Source of the DNA: Paraburkholderia sp. HP33-1
GTDB lineage: Bacteria > Pseudomonadota > Gammaproteobacteria > Burkholderiales > Burkholderiaceae
Assembly: GCF_021390595.1 (NCBI RefSeq)
Contig: NZ_JAJEJR010000002.1
Span: forward strand, 2,046,001 to 2,110,000
Length of the DNA stretch: 64,000 bases
Reading direction: 5' to 3'
Program-made: the position numbers and the translations under genes
Shown here: one piece after another, positions 1 through 8,488 of the stretch
Layout: each line of letters starts with the position of its first letter
How positions within the stretch are numbered: the stretch's first letter is position 1
Notes under the pieces: model-generated
Seen by the model: only the letters and a program-made list of their open reading frames with translations
What the model was told of the DNA's origin: nothing
Databases searched by the model: none

Positions 1-1373
1 CCGAGGAACACGATGCCGAAGAACTTGACCATCGTGTAGCCGGCGAGCGCAGCGATCATCGCGATCAGCGCAGCCCCGATCGGAACCGTCATCGCAAGCA
101 CCGAATCAGGCAAAGCGGGTGTGAACAGGAAACTCTGCAGCAGGAGCCACTCACCAACGAAACCGCTCAGGGGCGGCAAGCCAGCGCTGGCTGCGACGCC
201 CGCGAGCACGCACCACGCGGTCCACGGCATGAAGCGGATCAGGCCGCCGAGCTTGCCAAGATTGCGCTCTCCGGTGGCGTGCAGCACGGCCCCAGTGCCG
301 AGGAACAGCAGGCTCTTGAATGCCGCATGCGCGACGATCTGGTAGAGCATCGCGGTCAGCGCGAGCGCAGATAAGCCCGTCATCCCATACGCGCGAAACA
401 GCACCGCGAGCCCGAGCGCGACAATCATCAGACCGACGTTGTCGATCGACGAATACGCGAGCAGGCGCTTCATGTCGACCTGGATCGTGCTGAACACGAC
501 GCCGAGCAGCGCGGTCCCGACGCCGAGCACGATCAGCAGCACGCCCCACCATGCGATCTGCACGTGCAGCAGGTCGAACACGGTGCGCAGCAGTCCGTAC
601 AAACCGACCTTCAGCACGAATCCGCTGAGCAGCGCCGACACGGGTGACGGCGCGGCGGGATGAGCGTCCGGCAGCCACACGTGGAGTGGGAACAGCCCCG
701 CCTTGGCGCCGAATCCGACCAGCGCGAACAGGAACGCGAGCGATGCCCAGAACCCGTCAGGCGACTGCGCACGCATGTTGGCAAACGTGTAGTCGCCAGT
801 GCGCGCCTGCAGAATGCCGAAGCAAAGCAGCAGCGCGAGCGCGCCGACGTGGGAGATCAGGAAGTACAGGTAGGCTGCGCGGCGGATCTCGCCGATCCGG
901 TGGTTGGTCATCACGAGGAACGTCGCGGACAGCGTCAGCGTCTCCCAGGCGACCATGAACACGTACGCATCGTCGGCAATGAGCACGAGCGCGATGCTCG
1001 CGATACAAAGGTGGTACTCGAAACAGATGAGCCCTGGCGCAGCCCCTTCGCCCCTACGGAAATAACCGGCGGAAAAGGCGCCGACGCCCGCGCTGACGAC
1101 GCCCAGCACGAACAGGAAATAGCCGGATAGACCGTCAACGCGCAGGTGGAATGGCAAGCCGGGCAGCCCGATCGGCAGCACCGTGGTGGTCGGTTCGGCA
1201 AAGATGCCGGCGAGCCCCGCCGCACCCAGCAGCAGCCCTCCCAGCGCACCGAGCGGAAACAGCCCGTGCGCAACGAACCGCGTGCGATGTAGAACCCCGA
1301 GACCCAGCGTGCCGATCGCGAGCCAGCCGGCCACGATCAGCAGGACGAAATGGACCACCGTCACGGGTGCCAT
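1..1373 (-). CDS. hyfB: Hydrogenase-4 subunit B (proton-translocating antiporter-like subunit), 3' end outside window
   Basis: An uninterrupted minus-strand frame of 457 codons runs off the left edge. It starts at an ATG with a GGAG about 10 bases upstream. The translation is a chain of hydrophobic helices typical of the NuoL/M/N-HyfB-MrpA family. It carries the conserved lysine loop DMKRLLAYSSIDNVG and the motif HAAFKSLLFLGTGAVLHATGERN followed by LGKLGGL, which are hallmarks of HyfB/HycC-type subunits. The family forms the ion-pumping membrane arm of formate hydrogenlyase-type complexes. The C-terminal third and the partner hyf genes would lie left of the window. No other hyf gene is visible here, so assignment to a hydrogenase rather than a related dehydrogenase complex is by family only. 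Confidence 0.88.
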   Translation of the reverse strand, partial: MAPVTVVHFVLLIVAGWLAIGTLGLGVLHRTRFVAHGLFPLGALGGLLLGAAGLAGIFAEPTTTVLPIGLPGLPFHLRVDGLSGYFLFVLGVVSAGVGAFSAGYFRRGEGAAPGLICFEYHLCIASIALVLIADDAYVFMVAWETLTLSATFLVMTNHRIGEIRRAAYLYFLISHVGALALLLCFGILQARTGDYTFANMRAQSPDGFWASLAFLFALVGFGAKAGLFPLHVWLPDAHPAAPSPVSALLSGFVLKVGLYGLLRTVFDLLHVQIAWWGVLLIVLGVGTALLGVVFSTIQVDMKRLLAYSSIDNVGLMIVALGLAVLFRAYGMTGLSALALTAMLYQIVAHAAFKSLLFLGTGAVLHATGERNLGKLGGLIRFMPWTAWCVLAGVAASAGLPPLSGFVGEWLLLQSFLFTPALPDSVLAMTVPIGAALIAMIAALAGYTMVKFFGIVFL

Positions 1374-1415
1374 CCGGAATGTCTCCAATACGCTCTGATT
1401 GGACGAGGAACCTGG

Positions 1416-1441
1416 AATGAGCCCGGTATCGCGGGCTCATT
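1416..1441. promoter_or_regulatory. Perfect 10-bp inverted repeat between divergent genes
   Basis: Two perfect 10-base arms (AATGAGCCCG and its complement) flank a 6-base loop. The repeat lies 43 bp upstream of the hyfB start and upstream of the oppositely oriented DUF1275 gene. There is no T-run and both neighbouring genes point away, so an operator or 5' hairpin is likelier than a terminator. Confidence 0.4.
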
Positions 1442-1483
1442 GCATGCGCATTATGGCATCGAAAGACCAATCTGGATAACAGG

Positions 1484-1506
1484 ACATGATAATGGCGTTA
1501 TCATGT
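1484..1506. promoter_or_regulatory. Perfect 9-bp inverted repeat upstream of DUF1275 gene
   Basis: ACATGATAA is separated by five bases from its exact complement TTATCATGT. This AT-rich dyad sits about 100 bp before the preferred DUF1275 start and is a plausible operator in the divergent hyfB/DUF1275 promoter region. It covers the far-upstream GTG at 1505, which argues against that codon as the start. Confidence 0.4.
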
Positions 1507-1603
1507 GAACCACATGTTCGAGGAAATCGGGCGGCCCTGCGGTGCGCGAACCGCCTATCCGCCTTGTCCTTGCTGCCGCTCCGAGCGATTGAGTGAAGAT
1601 CCT

Positions 1604-2371
1604 ATGCCTGCGCAGTACTTTCGAAGCCTGACGGGAAAACACCGCAGCGCGACGGCAAACCGTCAGCTCGGGTTTTCTCTTGCGTTCGTCGCCGGCGCCA
1701 CCAATGCCGGCGGCTTCCTCGCGGTCAGGCAATACACGTCCCACATGAGCGGCATCGTGTCGGCGATCGCCGACCAGGCGGCGCTCGGGGACATCCGGCT
1801 TGTGTTGGCCGGCATCGGATCGCTGGCATCGTTTCTCGTCGGAGCGGGATGCTCGGCAGTGCTCGTCAACTGGGGGCGCCGCCAAAGCCTGCAAAGCCAG
1901 TACGTCCTGCCGTTACTGGTCGAGGCCGCGCTGCTCCTCCTGTTCGGTCTGCTCGGCAGCCACCTCGCGCTCTGGGAAGCGTTCTTCGTCCCCGTCACCG
2001 TGATCCTGCTGTGCTTCATCATGGGTCTGCAGAATGCGATGATCACGAAGCTGTCGGGCGCGGAGATCCGTACGACGCACATGACCGGCATCGTGACGGA
2101 CCTCGGCATCGAGCTGGGCAAGCTGTTTTACTGGAATCGATCGACGCTCGTTGCCGACGCGCACGCGGTCATCGCCAACCGCGCGAAGTTGAAGATCCTC
2201 GGCACGATGCTCGCGTCGTTCTTCGTGGGCGGCCTGATCGGTGCAATCGGTTTCAAGCATGTGGGCTACGTGGCGACCGTGCCGCTCGCCGGCGCACTTG
2301 TCACACTCGCGATCGTGCCCGTCGTCGATGATGTGCTGACCTATCTCTATCGGTTTGACCGTCGGCAATGA
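1604..2371 (+). CDS. YoaK/DUF1275-family integral membrane protein
   Basis: The 255-residue product has about six hydrophobic segments. It also has the DUF1275 hallmarks: an early GATNAGGFLAV segment, a TSHMSG motif, the central MGLQNAMITKLSG stretch and THMTGIVTDLGIELG. The family is conserved in proteobacteria and its transported substrate is not established. The frame is open upstream to a GTG at 1505, but that codon lies in an inverted repeat and would add a non-conserved Cys/Arg-rich leader. The ATG at 1604 gives the usual family length. It is monocistronic and diverges from hyfB. Confidence 0.85.
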   Translation: MPAQYFRSLTGKHRSATANRQLGFSLAFVAGATNAGGFLAVRQYTSHMSGIVSAIADQAALGDIRLVLAGIGSLASFLVGAGCSAVLVNWGRRQSLQSQYVLPLLVEAALLLLFGLLGSHLALWEAFFVPVTVILLCFIMGLQNAMITKLSGAEIRTTHMTGIVTDLGIELGKLFYWNRSTLVADAHAVIANRAKLKILGTMLASFFVGGLIGAIGFKHVGYVATVPLAGALVTLAIVPVVDDVLTYLYRFDRRQ

Positions 2372-2451
2372 TTTGACGCGAGGTGGGGCGAATCCTGCCG
2401 CGAAAGCGGCCAAGCGCCACCTTCTCACCGTGCCGTCGAAAGCAAATGCAT

Positions 2452-2457
2452 TATAAT
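2452..2457 (+). promoter_or_regulatory. Candidate -10 box (TATAAT)
   Basis: A perfect TATAAT lies 33 bp before the ribbon-helix-helix start, in an AT-rich patch of otherwise GC-rich DNA. I see no good -35 box at the right spacing, so this is suggestive only. Confidence 0.3.
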
Positions 2458-2489
2458 TTGGTTAGCATATTCGCCGACCCGTCCCCGCA

Positions 2490-2675
2490 ATGGAAACGAA
2501 AACCGCACGCCTGACCGTCCTGATCGACCCCGCCAAGAAAGAAGCATTTGAAATGCTCTGCTCGGCGCAGGATCTGACGCCATCACAAGTCGTACGGCAG
2601 CTGATCCGCGAATATCTCGAGCGTCACGGCGTGACCTACAAGACCAAGAGCCCGCTCACCAAACGGGTGAAGTGA
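2490..2675 (+). CDS. Small ribbon-helix-helix (CopG/Arc-type) DNA-binding protein
   Basis: A 61-residue protein with a short N-terminal beta strand (ARLTVLIDPAKKEAF) and two helices (EMLCSAQDLTPSQVVRQLIREYLERHG), the pattern of ribbon-helix-helix repressors. A basic tail (KTKSPLTKRVK) follows. No toxin gene is adjacent: the next gene is convergent and unrelated, so an antitoxin role is not supported. It is more likely a stand-alone regulator of unknown targets. Confidence 0.7.
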   Translation: METKTARLTVLIDPAKKEAFEMLCSAQDLTPSQVVRQLIREYLERHGVTYKTKSPLTKRVK

Positions 2676-2700
2676 AGCGCGGGCTGAGGCCTCGCGCCGA

Positions 2701-3537
2701 TCAATCGCCGATTTCCCAGTGCGCTTGCCCTTGCGCATGCCAGATCAGCCGCTTCGGATCGAGGCGCTCTCCTTCTTTCAGGTGCCGGGCAGTGGCGGAC
2801 AGCTTGAGTTCGCCGGAAAAGGCAAACGAGAGGGCGCGCTCGGACAGGACTCGTCTGGATGGCAAACGATGCGCGCTTTTCCAGGCGAACGCGACGAAGT
2901 TGCTGTCGTCGCCGCACCGAACGATCGTATACGAAGCGCCGAATACGGATTTCAGCCGCTCGAGGTGCTGCGGTAGCGCCGGATCATCGTCCGTGAAGTT
3001 GATCACGAGGACGCCCGCCTCGGTCAAGCGCTCGCGACAGGCGGAGAAAAATGCGATGTCCGCACATCGGCTCGCCATCCCTTCCGAAACAAAGGCGTCA
3101 AGCAGGATGACATCGGTCCGGATGTCGTCCTGCGTCACGTAGTCCGCGCCGTCGGCGCACACCACCTTGAACCGCGCGTCGTCCGCCGGAATCCTGAACA
3201 CATCACGCAGCGCAATCACCTCGGGGCTGATCTCGACTGCTTCGATCGCGACCTCGGGCAGATGCCGATAGCAATACTTCGCCAGCGATCCCCCGCCCAG
3301 CCCGATCATGCAGATTTGCCTGGGTGCCGGATGCAGCAGCAAAAACCCCATCATCGCGCGTGTATAGCCGAGCGTGAGCCTCTCGGGATTCCTGAGCGAC
3401 ATGAAGCTCTGAGTGGCGAAGTGATCGAAGTGCAATGACACTGCGTGCTGCGTCTCCAGCACAACTGGTTGCCCGTCACTGATTGGCGTCGACAGGAATT
3501 TGACGAACGCGTCGTAAGATGTTCGATCCTCAGCCAT
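2701..3537 (-). CDS. Spermidine-synthase-fold (PABS-like) SAM-dependent protein
   Basis: The 278-residue protein has a Rossmann methyltransferase core. The nucleotide loop ICMIGLGGGSLAKY is at about residues 95-108, an acidic strand end (AVEISPEV) follows, and then CADGADYV and VILLDAF. This order matches the spermine/spermidine synthase superfamily. No speD or other polyamine gene is nearby, and many such orphan proteins are annotated as fused or spermidine-synthase-like without proven aminopropyltransferase activity. It converges with the ribbon-helix-helix gene, 25 bp apart. Confidence 0.7.
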   Translation of the reverse strand: MAEDRTSYDAFVKFLSTPISDGQPVVLETQHAVSLHFDHFATQSFMSLRNPERLTLGYTRAMMGFLLLHPAPRQICMIGLGGGSLAKYCYRHLPEVAIEAVEISPEVIALRDVFRIPADDARFKVVCADGADYVTQDDIRTDVILLDAFVSEGMASRCADIAFFSACRERLTEAGVLVINFTDDDPALPQHLERLKSVFGASYTIVRCGDDSNFVAFAWKSAHRLPSRRVLSERALSFAFSGELKLSATARHLKEGERLDPKRLIWHAQGQAHWEIGD

Positions 3538-3560
3538 TCTCAGTATGCTCGGGTAGCCAA

Positions 3561-3905
3561 TCAGACCTTCTTCAGGAAACAGGCCTTGAGCATGAAGCTG
3601 CCGGCGTCCGTCTTGCAGTCGATTTCGTGATCGCCACCGACGATCCGGATGCTCTTCACCTTGGTGCCCATCTTCAGCGTGATCGACGAGCCCTTGACGC
3701 GCAAATCCTTGATCAGCACGACCGAATCACCGTCCGACAGCACGTTGCCGTTGGCATCCTTGACGACGTTACCCGCGGGTTCATCGCCCGCGTCGGCGCC
3801 AGCGTTCGCCGGCCATTCGTGACCGCAGTCCGCGCACACATACAGCGTGCCGTCCGGGTAGGTGTTTTCCATTGCGCATTGCGGGCATGAAGGGGCAGCG
3901 TTCAT
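3561..3905 (-). CDS. yjdM: YjdM/PhnA-family zinc-ribbon protein
   Basis: The 114-residue protein has an N-terminal zinc ribbon (CPQC at the start, CADC about 17 residues later). The C-terminal domain carries the family signature DGDSVVLIKDLRVKGSS with GTKVKSIRIV. It was historically called PhnA, but it is not phosphonoacetate hydrolase and its physiological role is unclear. I chose the ATG at 3905 because a GGAAG sits 6 bases upstream and the product then matches the usual family N-terminus. An in-frame ATG at 3917 lacks such a site. Confidence 0.85.
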   Translation of the reverse strand: MNAAPSCPQCAMENTYPDGTLYVCADCGHEWPANAGADAGDEPAGNVVKDANGNVLSDGDSVVLIKDLRVKGSSITLKMGTKVKSIRIVGGDHEIDCKTDAGSFMLKACFLKKV

Positions 3906-4045
3906 TGCAGCTTCCATTGGAACATTTCGAGTCAGTCAGTAAGAAAACAGGCGAGCAATCCGCCTCGCCAGAGCCGGCCGCCGTGCCAGCGGTCCAGCAG
4001 CGCACACATTATTATAATGCAATACACATGCTCTTGCCCCTCGAT

Positions 4046-4051
4046 TATAAT
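4046..4051 (+). promoter_or_regulatory. Candidate -10 box (TATAAT)
   Basis: A perfect TATAAT lies 55 bp upstream of the 4107 gene. A second ATTATAAT-like patch near 4012-4019 could serve the divergent yjdM gene. No convincing -35 boxes are seen. Confidence 0.3.
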
Positions 4052-4106
4052 TTGACGTTCACCGCCTTTAATCGGAATTGGGGGCAATATCGCTGAGAAT
4101 GTCGAC

Positions 4107-4544
4107 ATGTTTGAGATGGATGGCGCGTTACTGTTGCCAGATCGGCGCCCTGTAACGCTGCGGGAAATCGCGGGAAGCCGGGGCCTCGTTGTCGCGGGCG
4201 TCGGGCGTGGCGGCGAACGAGGATTCCAGATGGTTCACCGCCTTCATGACGTGGGAGAACAGCTCGCAGCGGCGGGCATCCATCTGGCGCTCGTCTATCC
4301 GAGGGAATCGAGCCGGCATGTCATGGATCCGATTTCGGTTGCCAGTGCGCGGTTGCGGCACCATCCGCGTCTGCTTCTCGACGCCGACGGCCATTGTTTC
4401 AAGCAAGGCGTGCCGCCTCGATCGCTGCGCGTGGTGTGCCTGAGCGGCGAACTGAGACGACTCGCAGGCATCGAAATCGATTTGCGCGACGCGACGTGGG
4501 AAATTGAATTTCGGGCGTTTCTGACGGAGCGCCAGATCGGCTAA
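4107..4544 (+). CDS. Hypothetical protein, possibly a peroxiredoxin-like fold without the catalytic cysteine
   Basis: The 145-residue soluble protein has an opening reminiscent of AhpC/TSA proteins: LPDRRPVTLREIAGSRGLVVAGVG, then a helix, then AAAGIHLALVYPRES. The position where a peroxidatic cysteine would be expected after the second strand holds Gly/Arg residues. The only cysteines (HCFKQG and VVCLSG) are late and do not form CxxC. If the fold guess is right, it is a redox-inactive member. The guess rests on pattern alone. It is followed closely by a small membrane protein gene on the same strand. Confidence 0.45.
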   Translation: MFEMDGALLLPDRRPVTLREIAGSRGLVVAGVGRGGERGFQMVHRLHDVGEQLAAAGIHLALVYPRESSRHVMDPISVASARLRHHPRLLLDADGHCFKQGVPPRSLRVVCLSGELRRLAGIEIDLRDATWEIEFRAFLTERQIG

Positions 4545-4590
4545 CAATGACTAGAATATGAGCATGGTCGCATTCCAGAAGGAGGCTGCC

Positions 4591-4746
4591 ATGACTCAGT
4601 CAGTGATTAGCTTTTGGGTTGGCATTGTCGTTCTCGCTGTCATCGCCCTGGCATTGACCCGTCGCTACAGGCGCGATCACCCGGGAGAGAGCATGAGCCA
4701 GTGGCTCGACACACACCATATGAGCTGGATGCATCGTAAGCACTAG
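4591..4746 (+). CDS. Small single-pass membrane protein (51 aa)
   Basis: The ATG at 4591 is preceded by a strong AGGAGG about 6 bases upstream, so it is preferred over the in-frame ATG at 4558. One transmembrane helix (SFWVGIVVLAVIALALT) is followed by a basic, soluble tail (RRYRRDHPGE to SWMHRKH), which suggests an inside C-terminus. The function is unknown. It may share a transcript with the 4107 gene 46 bp upstream. Confidence 0.6.
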   Translation: MTQSVISFWVGIVVLAVIALALTRRYRRDHPGESMSQWLDTHHMSWMHRKH

Positions 4747-4847
4747 CTAGCGGCGTGAACTGACGCCGAGGAGCGCGCGCAGGAAGGCGGCGCAATTCCT
4801 CGGCGTTATACCTGCGCCGGCGCGGAAATCTCACTCCGCGTGTGGCG

Positions 4848-5837
4848 TCAAATCACGAACTGCGCTGTCGTGGAAGGCGCAAACAGTTCGTCGATGGTCA
4901 TTAGCCGTTCAGACAGTCCTTGCGTATGGTGATAGCGCAAGAATGCGTTGAGTACGGCTTCATTGCCGGGTACACCGTAGCGCCAGAAGTCTTTGCCAAG
5001 CACGGCGACGGTCTCTTCGTATTCACTCGCAAGCCAGGGCAGCGTCGTCTTCAACGCGGCGAGTTCGCTCAGTTCCCGCTGCGCGTGGTTCTTGGCCAGA
5101 GTAAACGCTTTGAAGACGCTCGCGGCCAACCAGGGATGACGCTCGACCAGTTCATTGTGAATGCCGACGACGTGCATGATCGGAAAGATGCCCGTTTTTG
5201 CGTAATAGAACTTCTCGGTTGCGCGGAAGTCGGGAAACAGACGCACGATATCGGGGTGGCCGTTGATGAACGCACTCGGCGCGCGCGGCGCCACGATGCC
5301 GTCGATCCGTCCTTCGACGAGCCACTGGTTGAGCGTGGCGTCCGACGGAATCGGCTGGATGTCGATCCCTGCATTGTTTTGCATCGCCACCTTTTCGTGA
5401 CGTCCAGGCTCCTCGACACCGCCGGTTCGCCAATGGATATCCGACGATCGCACGCCGTACTCGTCCTCCAGAATGCCGCGCACCCACACCGGCGCGGTCA
5501 GCTGAAACTCGGGCACGCCAAGGGTTTTACCGATGAGGTCGCGCGGCGCAGTGATGCCGCGATCGCGCCGCACGTAGATCGCGGAATGACGGAACATCCG
5601 CGACAGGAACACCGGAATCGCCGTATAGGGCGACTTCCCGCGCGAGCGCAACATCGTGTAGCTGCTCAGCGATAGCTCTGCGACATCGAATTCGGACGAT
5701 CGCAATGCGCGAAAGAAGGTCTCCTCGACAGGAAGCGGCAGATAGTTCGGGTCGCAGCCTTCGATCCCGATGCGGCCATCGAAGAGTGCGCGTGTGCGGT
5801 CGTAGTCCCAGCACGCGACGGTGAGAGGCAGCTTCAT
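4848..5837 (-). CDS. 4,5-dihydroxyphthalate decarboxylase-like protein (Pht5 family)
   Basis: The 329-residue protein begins MKLPLTVACWDYDRT and contains GIEGCDPNYLPLPVEETFFRAL early and RHSAIYVRRDRGI. The length and these segments fit the 4,5-dihydroxyphthalate decarboxylase family, which shares the type II periplasmic-binding-protein fold. There is no signal peptide, which favours a cytosolic enzyme over an ABC binding protein. It follows an aromatic-acid MFS transporter and an IclR regulator on the same strand, the expected company for aromatic carboxylate degradation. Other phthalate genes (pht2-4) are absent, so the true substrate may be a different aromatic or cyclic carboxylate. Confidence 0.75.
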   Translation of the reverse strand: MKLPLTVACWDYDRTRALFDGRIGIEGCDPNYLPLPVEETFFRALRSSEFDVAELSLSSYTMLRSRGKSPYTAIPVFLSRMFRHSAIYVRRDRGITAPRDLIGKTLGVPEFQLTAPVWVRGILEDEYGVRSSDIHWRTGGVEEPGRHEKVAMQNNAGIDIQPIPSDATLNQWLVEGRIDGIVAPRAPSAFINGHPDIVRLFPDFRATEKFYYAKTGIFPIMHVVGIHNELVERHPWLAASVFKAFTLAKNHAQRELSELAALKTTLPWLASEYEETVAVLGKDFWRYGVPGNEAVLNAFLRYHHTQGLSERLMTIDELFAPSTTAQFVI

Positions 5838-5878
5838 CGTGTTCCTTTGATAGTTGAATGTTCTTTCCAATGGCCGGC

Positions 5879-7267
5879 TCAATGAGCGGCCGATCCGATC
5901 TGGACGGGAGCGGAGTCGGTGGCCCTCGCGGGATGACGCGAGCGGTAGATGGCCAGCGCAAAAACGCTGGTCGCCGCGATAACCACCGGCACCGCCACAG
6001 CGCCGAAAATCATCTTTGCTTCCCAGTGCGCGGCCAGCATCGCACCGCCGATCATCGAGCCGACAATCGAGCCGACGCGTCCCATGCCCAGCGTCCACGC
6101 CACACCTGTCGCGCGGCTCGCGGTCGCGTAATAGCCCGCCGACAGAATGTTGGTGCCGGTCATCGTGCCGCCGGTGCCGACCCCGGTCACGAAGAGCGCC
6201 AGCAAAGCAAGGCCGGGCATGCCGGAGAGATGGCCGAACGATGCGAGACTGATCGATGCACAGACGAACGCGCCGCACAGCACATATTGCGGGTTCATCC
6301 GATCCATCAGCACGCCGAGCAGAATGGCGCCAAGGCTGTTGCCGGTCAGATAGAGCGCCGTCATCAACGAAGCGTTATGGAACGACACGCCGCTTTGCTG
6401 GATCAGGATCGGCAGCCAGTTGCCGAGGAAATAGATGACTAGCAGCGCCATGAACGCGGTGGTCCAGAGCAGCAGCGTGCCGCCGCCGATACCGCGACCG
6501 AGTAATTGCTTGATCGGCAAGCCTTGCACCCGTCGCTCTTCAAGCGTGATGGTGACGTTCTCGAGATCGGCGTCGGGCGCGATCCTTTTCAGAATCGCGC
6601 GGGCCTGCTCCTGCTTGCCGCCGCGAGCGACCAGGTAGCGCACGGATTCGGGCAGCCAGCGCGCGAGCACCACGACAAGCAGGAGCGGAAGCACGCCGCC
6701 GAGCACGAGCATCGACTCCCACCCGAACGCGCCGATCATGCGCGGCGCGAACAGCCCGCCCAGCGCGCCGCCCGCCGCGATACCGCAGCCGATCGGCGCA
6801 ACCAGCGTCGAGCGCAGACGGTCAGGGCAATATTCGGCCGCGAGCGTATACGCATTCGGCATCGCGCCGCCAAGCCCGAGGCCAGTCAGGAAGCGCAGCG
6901 CGATCAGCATGCCGATCGAGTCGGCCTTCGCGGACAGCAGGCTGAACAGCGCGAACACCGTGATCGATGCGATGAGCGTCGGCTTGCGTCCGAAGCGATC
7001 CGCGACCGGACCGAAGATGAAAGAGCCGAGCGTGAGGCCGAACAGACCCGCGCCGAACATCGGTGCGAGCTGCGCGGGAGCCGCGCCAAAGTGAGCCTTC
7101 AACGCGGGCGCGATGTAACCGACCACCACCGTGTCGTAGCCATCCAGTACCAGAATCGCAAAGCAAAGCAGGAACGTGACCACCTGAAACCGCGATAACC
7201 GCCGTTCATTGATCAGGTCATGTAAGACCAGCCTGCGGGTATTGCCCGCCTCGTGTTGCGTATTCAT
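5879..7267 (-). CDS. MFS transporter, aromatic acid:H+ symporter (AAHS) family
   Basis: The 462-residue protein has twelve predicted helices. Helix 1 carries the AAHS signature LVLDGYDTVVVGYIAPAL, including the DGYD aspartate. The MFS loop 2-3 motif is GPVADRFGRKP. Family members such as PcaK and BenK import benzoate- or hydroxybenzoate-like acids. It lies between iclR (its start overlaps the iclR stop by 4 bp) and the decarboxylase-like gene 41 bp downstream. This looks like a three-gene operon for uptake and decarboxylation of an aromatic acid. Confidence 0.88.
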   Translation of the reverse strand: MNTQHEAGNTRRLVLHDLINERRLSRFQVVTFLLCFAILVLDGYDTVVVGYIAPALKAHFGAAPAQLAPMFGAGLFGLTLGSFIFGPVADRFGRKPTLIASITVFALFSLLSAKADSIGMLIALRFLTGLGLGGAMPNAYTLAAEYCPDRLRSTLVAPIGCGIAAGGALGGLFAPRMIGAFGWESMLVLGGVLPLLLVVVLARWLPESVRYLVARGGKQEQARAILKRIAPDADLENVTITLEERRVQGLPIKQLLGRGIGGGTLLLWTTAFMALLVIYFLGNWLPILIQQSGVSFHNASLMTALYLTGNSLGAILLGVLMDRMNPQYVLCGAFVCASISLASFGHLSGMPGLALLALFVTGVGTGGTMTGTNILSAGYYATASRATGVAWTLGMGRVGSIVGSMIGGAMLAAHWEAKMIFGAVAVPVVIAATSVFALAIYRSRHPARATDSAPVQIGSAAH

Positions 7268-8133
7268 CTTGTCTCCTTGTGCCGTTTGCGGCTCGTTTTA
7301 GTTGTTGCAGTCTTGTGTTGCGCGACAGCCATCTGCTGGATGGTCTCCGAAATGCGGCGTCCGATATCGGCGACCATCGCGCCTTCCTGCTGCACACGCT
7401 GCGCGCTGTAATCGTCGAGCGAGCGCACCACGCTGATGCTCCCGGTCACCTTGCCGTCTGCTGCGAAGACCGGTGCGGCGATCGCGAACACGCCCTCGTC
7501 CAACTCGGCGAGCGCGAGTGCATAGCCCTGTTTGCGAATGCCGGCGAGCGCCTTTCGATATTCCGGCCAGCTCGCGCCGAGCGTCGGGGTTCGCGCCTCT
7601 TCCTGGTTCTCTAGGTAGAGGCGCATCAATTGCCGGTCGGACAGCCAAGCGAGCACGGCTGTCGATGTCGCGCCGCGCAGGAGCGGCGTCGGGCATCCGC
7701 GTCGATAGCTCACATCCTTGTCGAGATGACCGTATTCGCCGATTGCGACGACACGGTCGCGGAAAAGCCGGCACAGGTGCCACTTTTGCGCGGCGGCGAA
7801 GGGCGGCAGATCGGCTTCGACGGTTTGCATCGCGACCAGCATCGGGTCCGACTCCTCCAACTGCCGATTGAGCTGGATGATGCGCGGCCCCAGGCTGTAA
7901 CGCCCGGTCGCGACCGGTGCCAGCAGCCCTGACGCGGAAAGCTCACGGATGTAGCGATAGACGGCCGAGCGCGTGAAACCGAGCGCGTCGGCGAGTTCAT
8001 CCGCGGACCACACCGGGCTGCTCCCGGTGAACTGATCGAGTAACGACAGCATGCGTTCCAGGCTCGAGTTCTTCCCCTGGGATTCGTCGACTGTTTCGAC
8101 TTCGGGCTGGGTCCGCGCGCGCTGATTCACCAT
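7264..8133 (-). CDS. IclR-family transcriptional regulator
   Basis: A 289-residue protein with an N-terminal winged helix-turn-helix (SLERMLSLLDQF to SADELADALGFTRSAVYRYIRELSASG, about residues 25-75). A C-terminal IclR effector domain ends near LDDYSAQRVQQEGAMVADIGRRI. IclR proteins typically sense aromatic or short-chain acids and control adjacent catabolic genes. The adjacent transporter and decarboxylase-like genes are its likely targets, together with its own promoter and perhaps the divergent ABC importer. A perfect inverted repeat 32 bp upstream of the start is a good candidate operator. Confidence 0.9.
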   Translation of the reverse strand: MVNQRARTQPEVETVDESQGKNSSLERMLSLLDQFTGSSPVWSADELADALGFTRSAVYRYIRELSASGLLAPVATGRYSLGPRIIQLNRQLEESDPMLVAMQTVEADLPPFAAAQKWHLCRLFRDRVVAIGEYGHLDKDVSYRRGCPTPLLRGATSTAVLAWLSDRQLMRLYLENQEEARTPTLGASWPEYRKALAGIRKQGYALALAELDEGVFAIAAPVFAADGKVTGSISVVRSLDDYSAQRVQQEGAMVADIGRRISETIQQMAVAQHKTATTKTSRKRHKETR

Positions 8134-8488
8134 ACGATATTTGGCCGATATAGGAATTCAGCAATATTTCTACAATATAGAAATAATGTTAATCAGGGAA
8201 ATGCCTGGGGGTGACGAGCGGCCGCTACCGGGCTCAACGCCTTAAGAAATTCGTTGTACATGCATTCAGATTTCCAACGTCTGATGCTCACACAAAGCGC
8301 AACCTTCCAATTGATATAGATAGCGTTACTAACAAATGAGCTTCACGCTGTCGCGCATCTGTGAATGGGAAAATGCCGTATTGTGGATTCTCTCGAACGC
8401 GTTCAAGATCGAATTGCTCGTGTTCCGCACGCGCAGATCAACCATTCAGCGGTTAGAAAGATTCGACATCACGGTGAGGGAGAACCCT
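8134..8488. promoter_or_regulatory. Divergent intergenic region between iclR operon and ABC importer operon
   Basis: This 355-bp gap contains no convincing gene. It is AT-rich near iclR and holds the 8165-8185 inverted repeat. The frame of the binding-protein gene is open back to 8336 but lacks family-like sequence there. The region must hold promoters for both operons; I cannot place -35/-10 boxes with confidence. Confidence 0.5.
8165..8185. promoter_or_regulatory. Probable IclR operator (perfect 8-bp inverted repeat)
   Basis: TATTTCTA, five bases, then TAGAAATA: a perfect dyad in an AT-rich patch ending 32 bp from the iclR start. The size and symmetry fit IclR-type operators, and the position suits autoregulation and control of the iclR-MFS-decarboxylase operon. 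Confidence 0.55.

Noticed and set aside
1416..1441. Rho-independent terminator
   Set aside because: It lies between divergent gene starts and has no T-run on either strand.
2490..2675. Toxin-antitoxin pair
   Set aside because: No toxin-like partner is adjacent in the same orientation.
8336..8488. N-terminal extension of the binding protein
   Set aside because: It would put 51 non-family residues before a proper twin-arginine leader.
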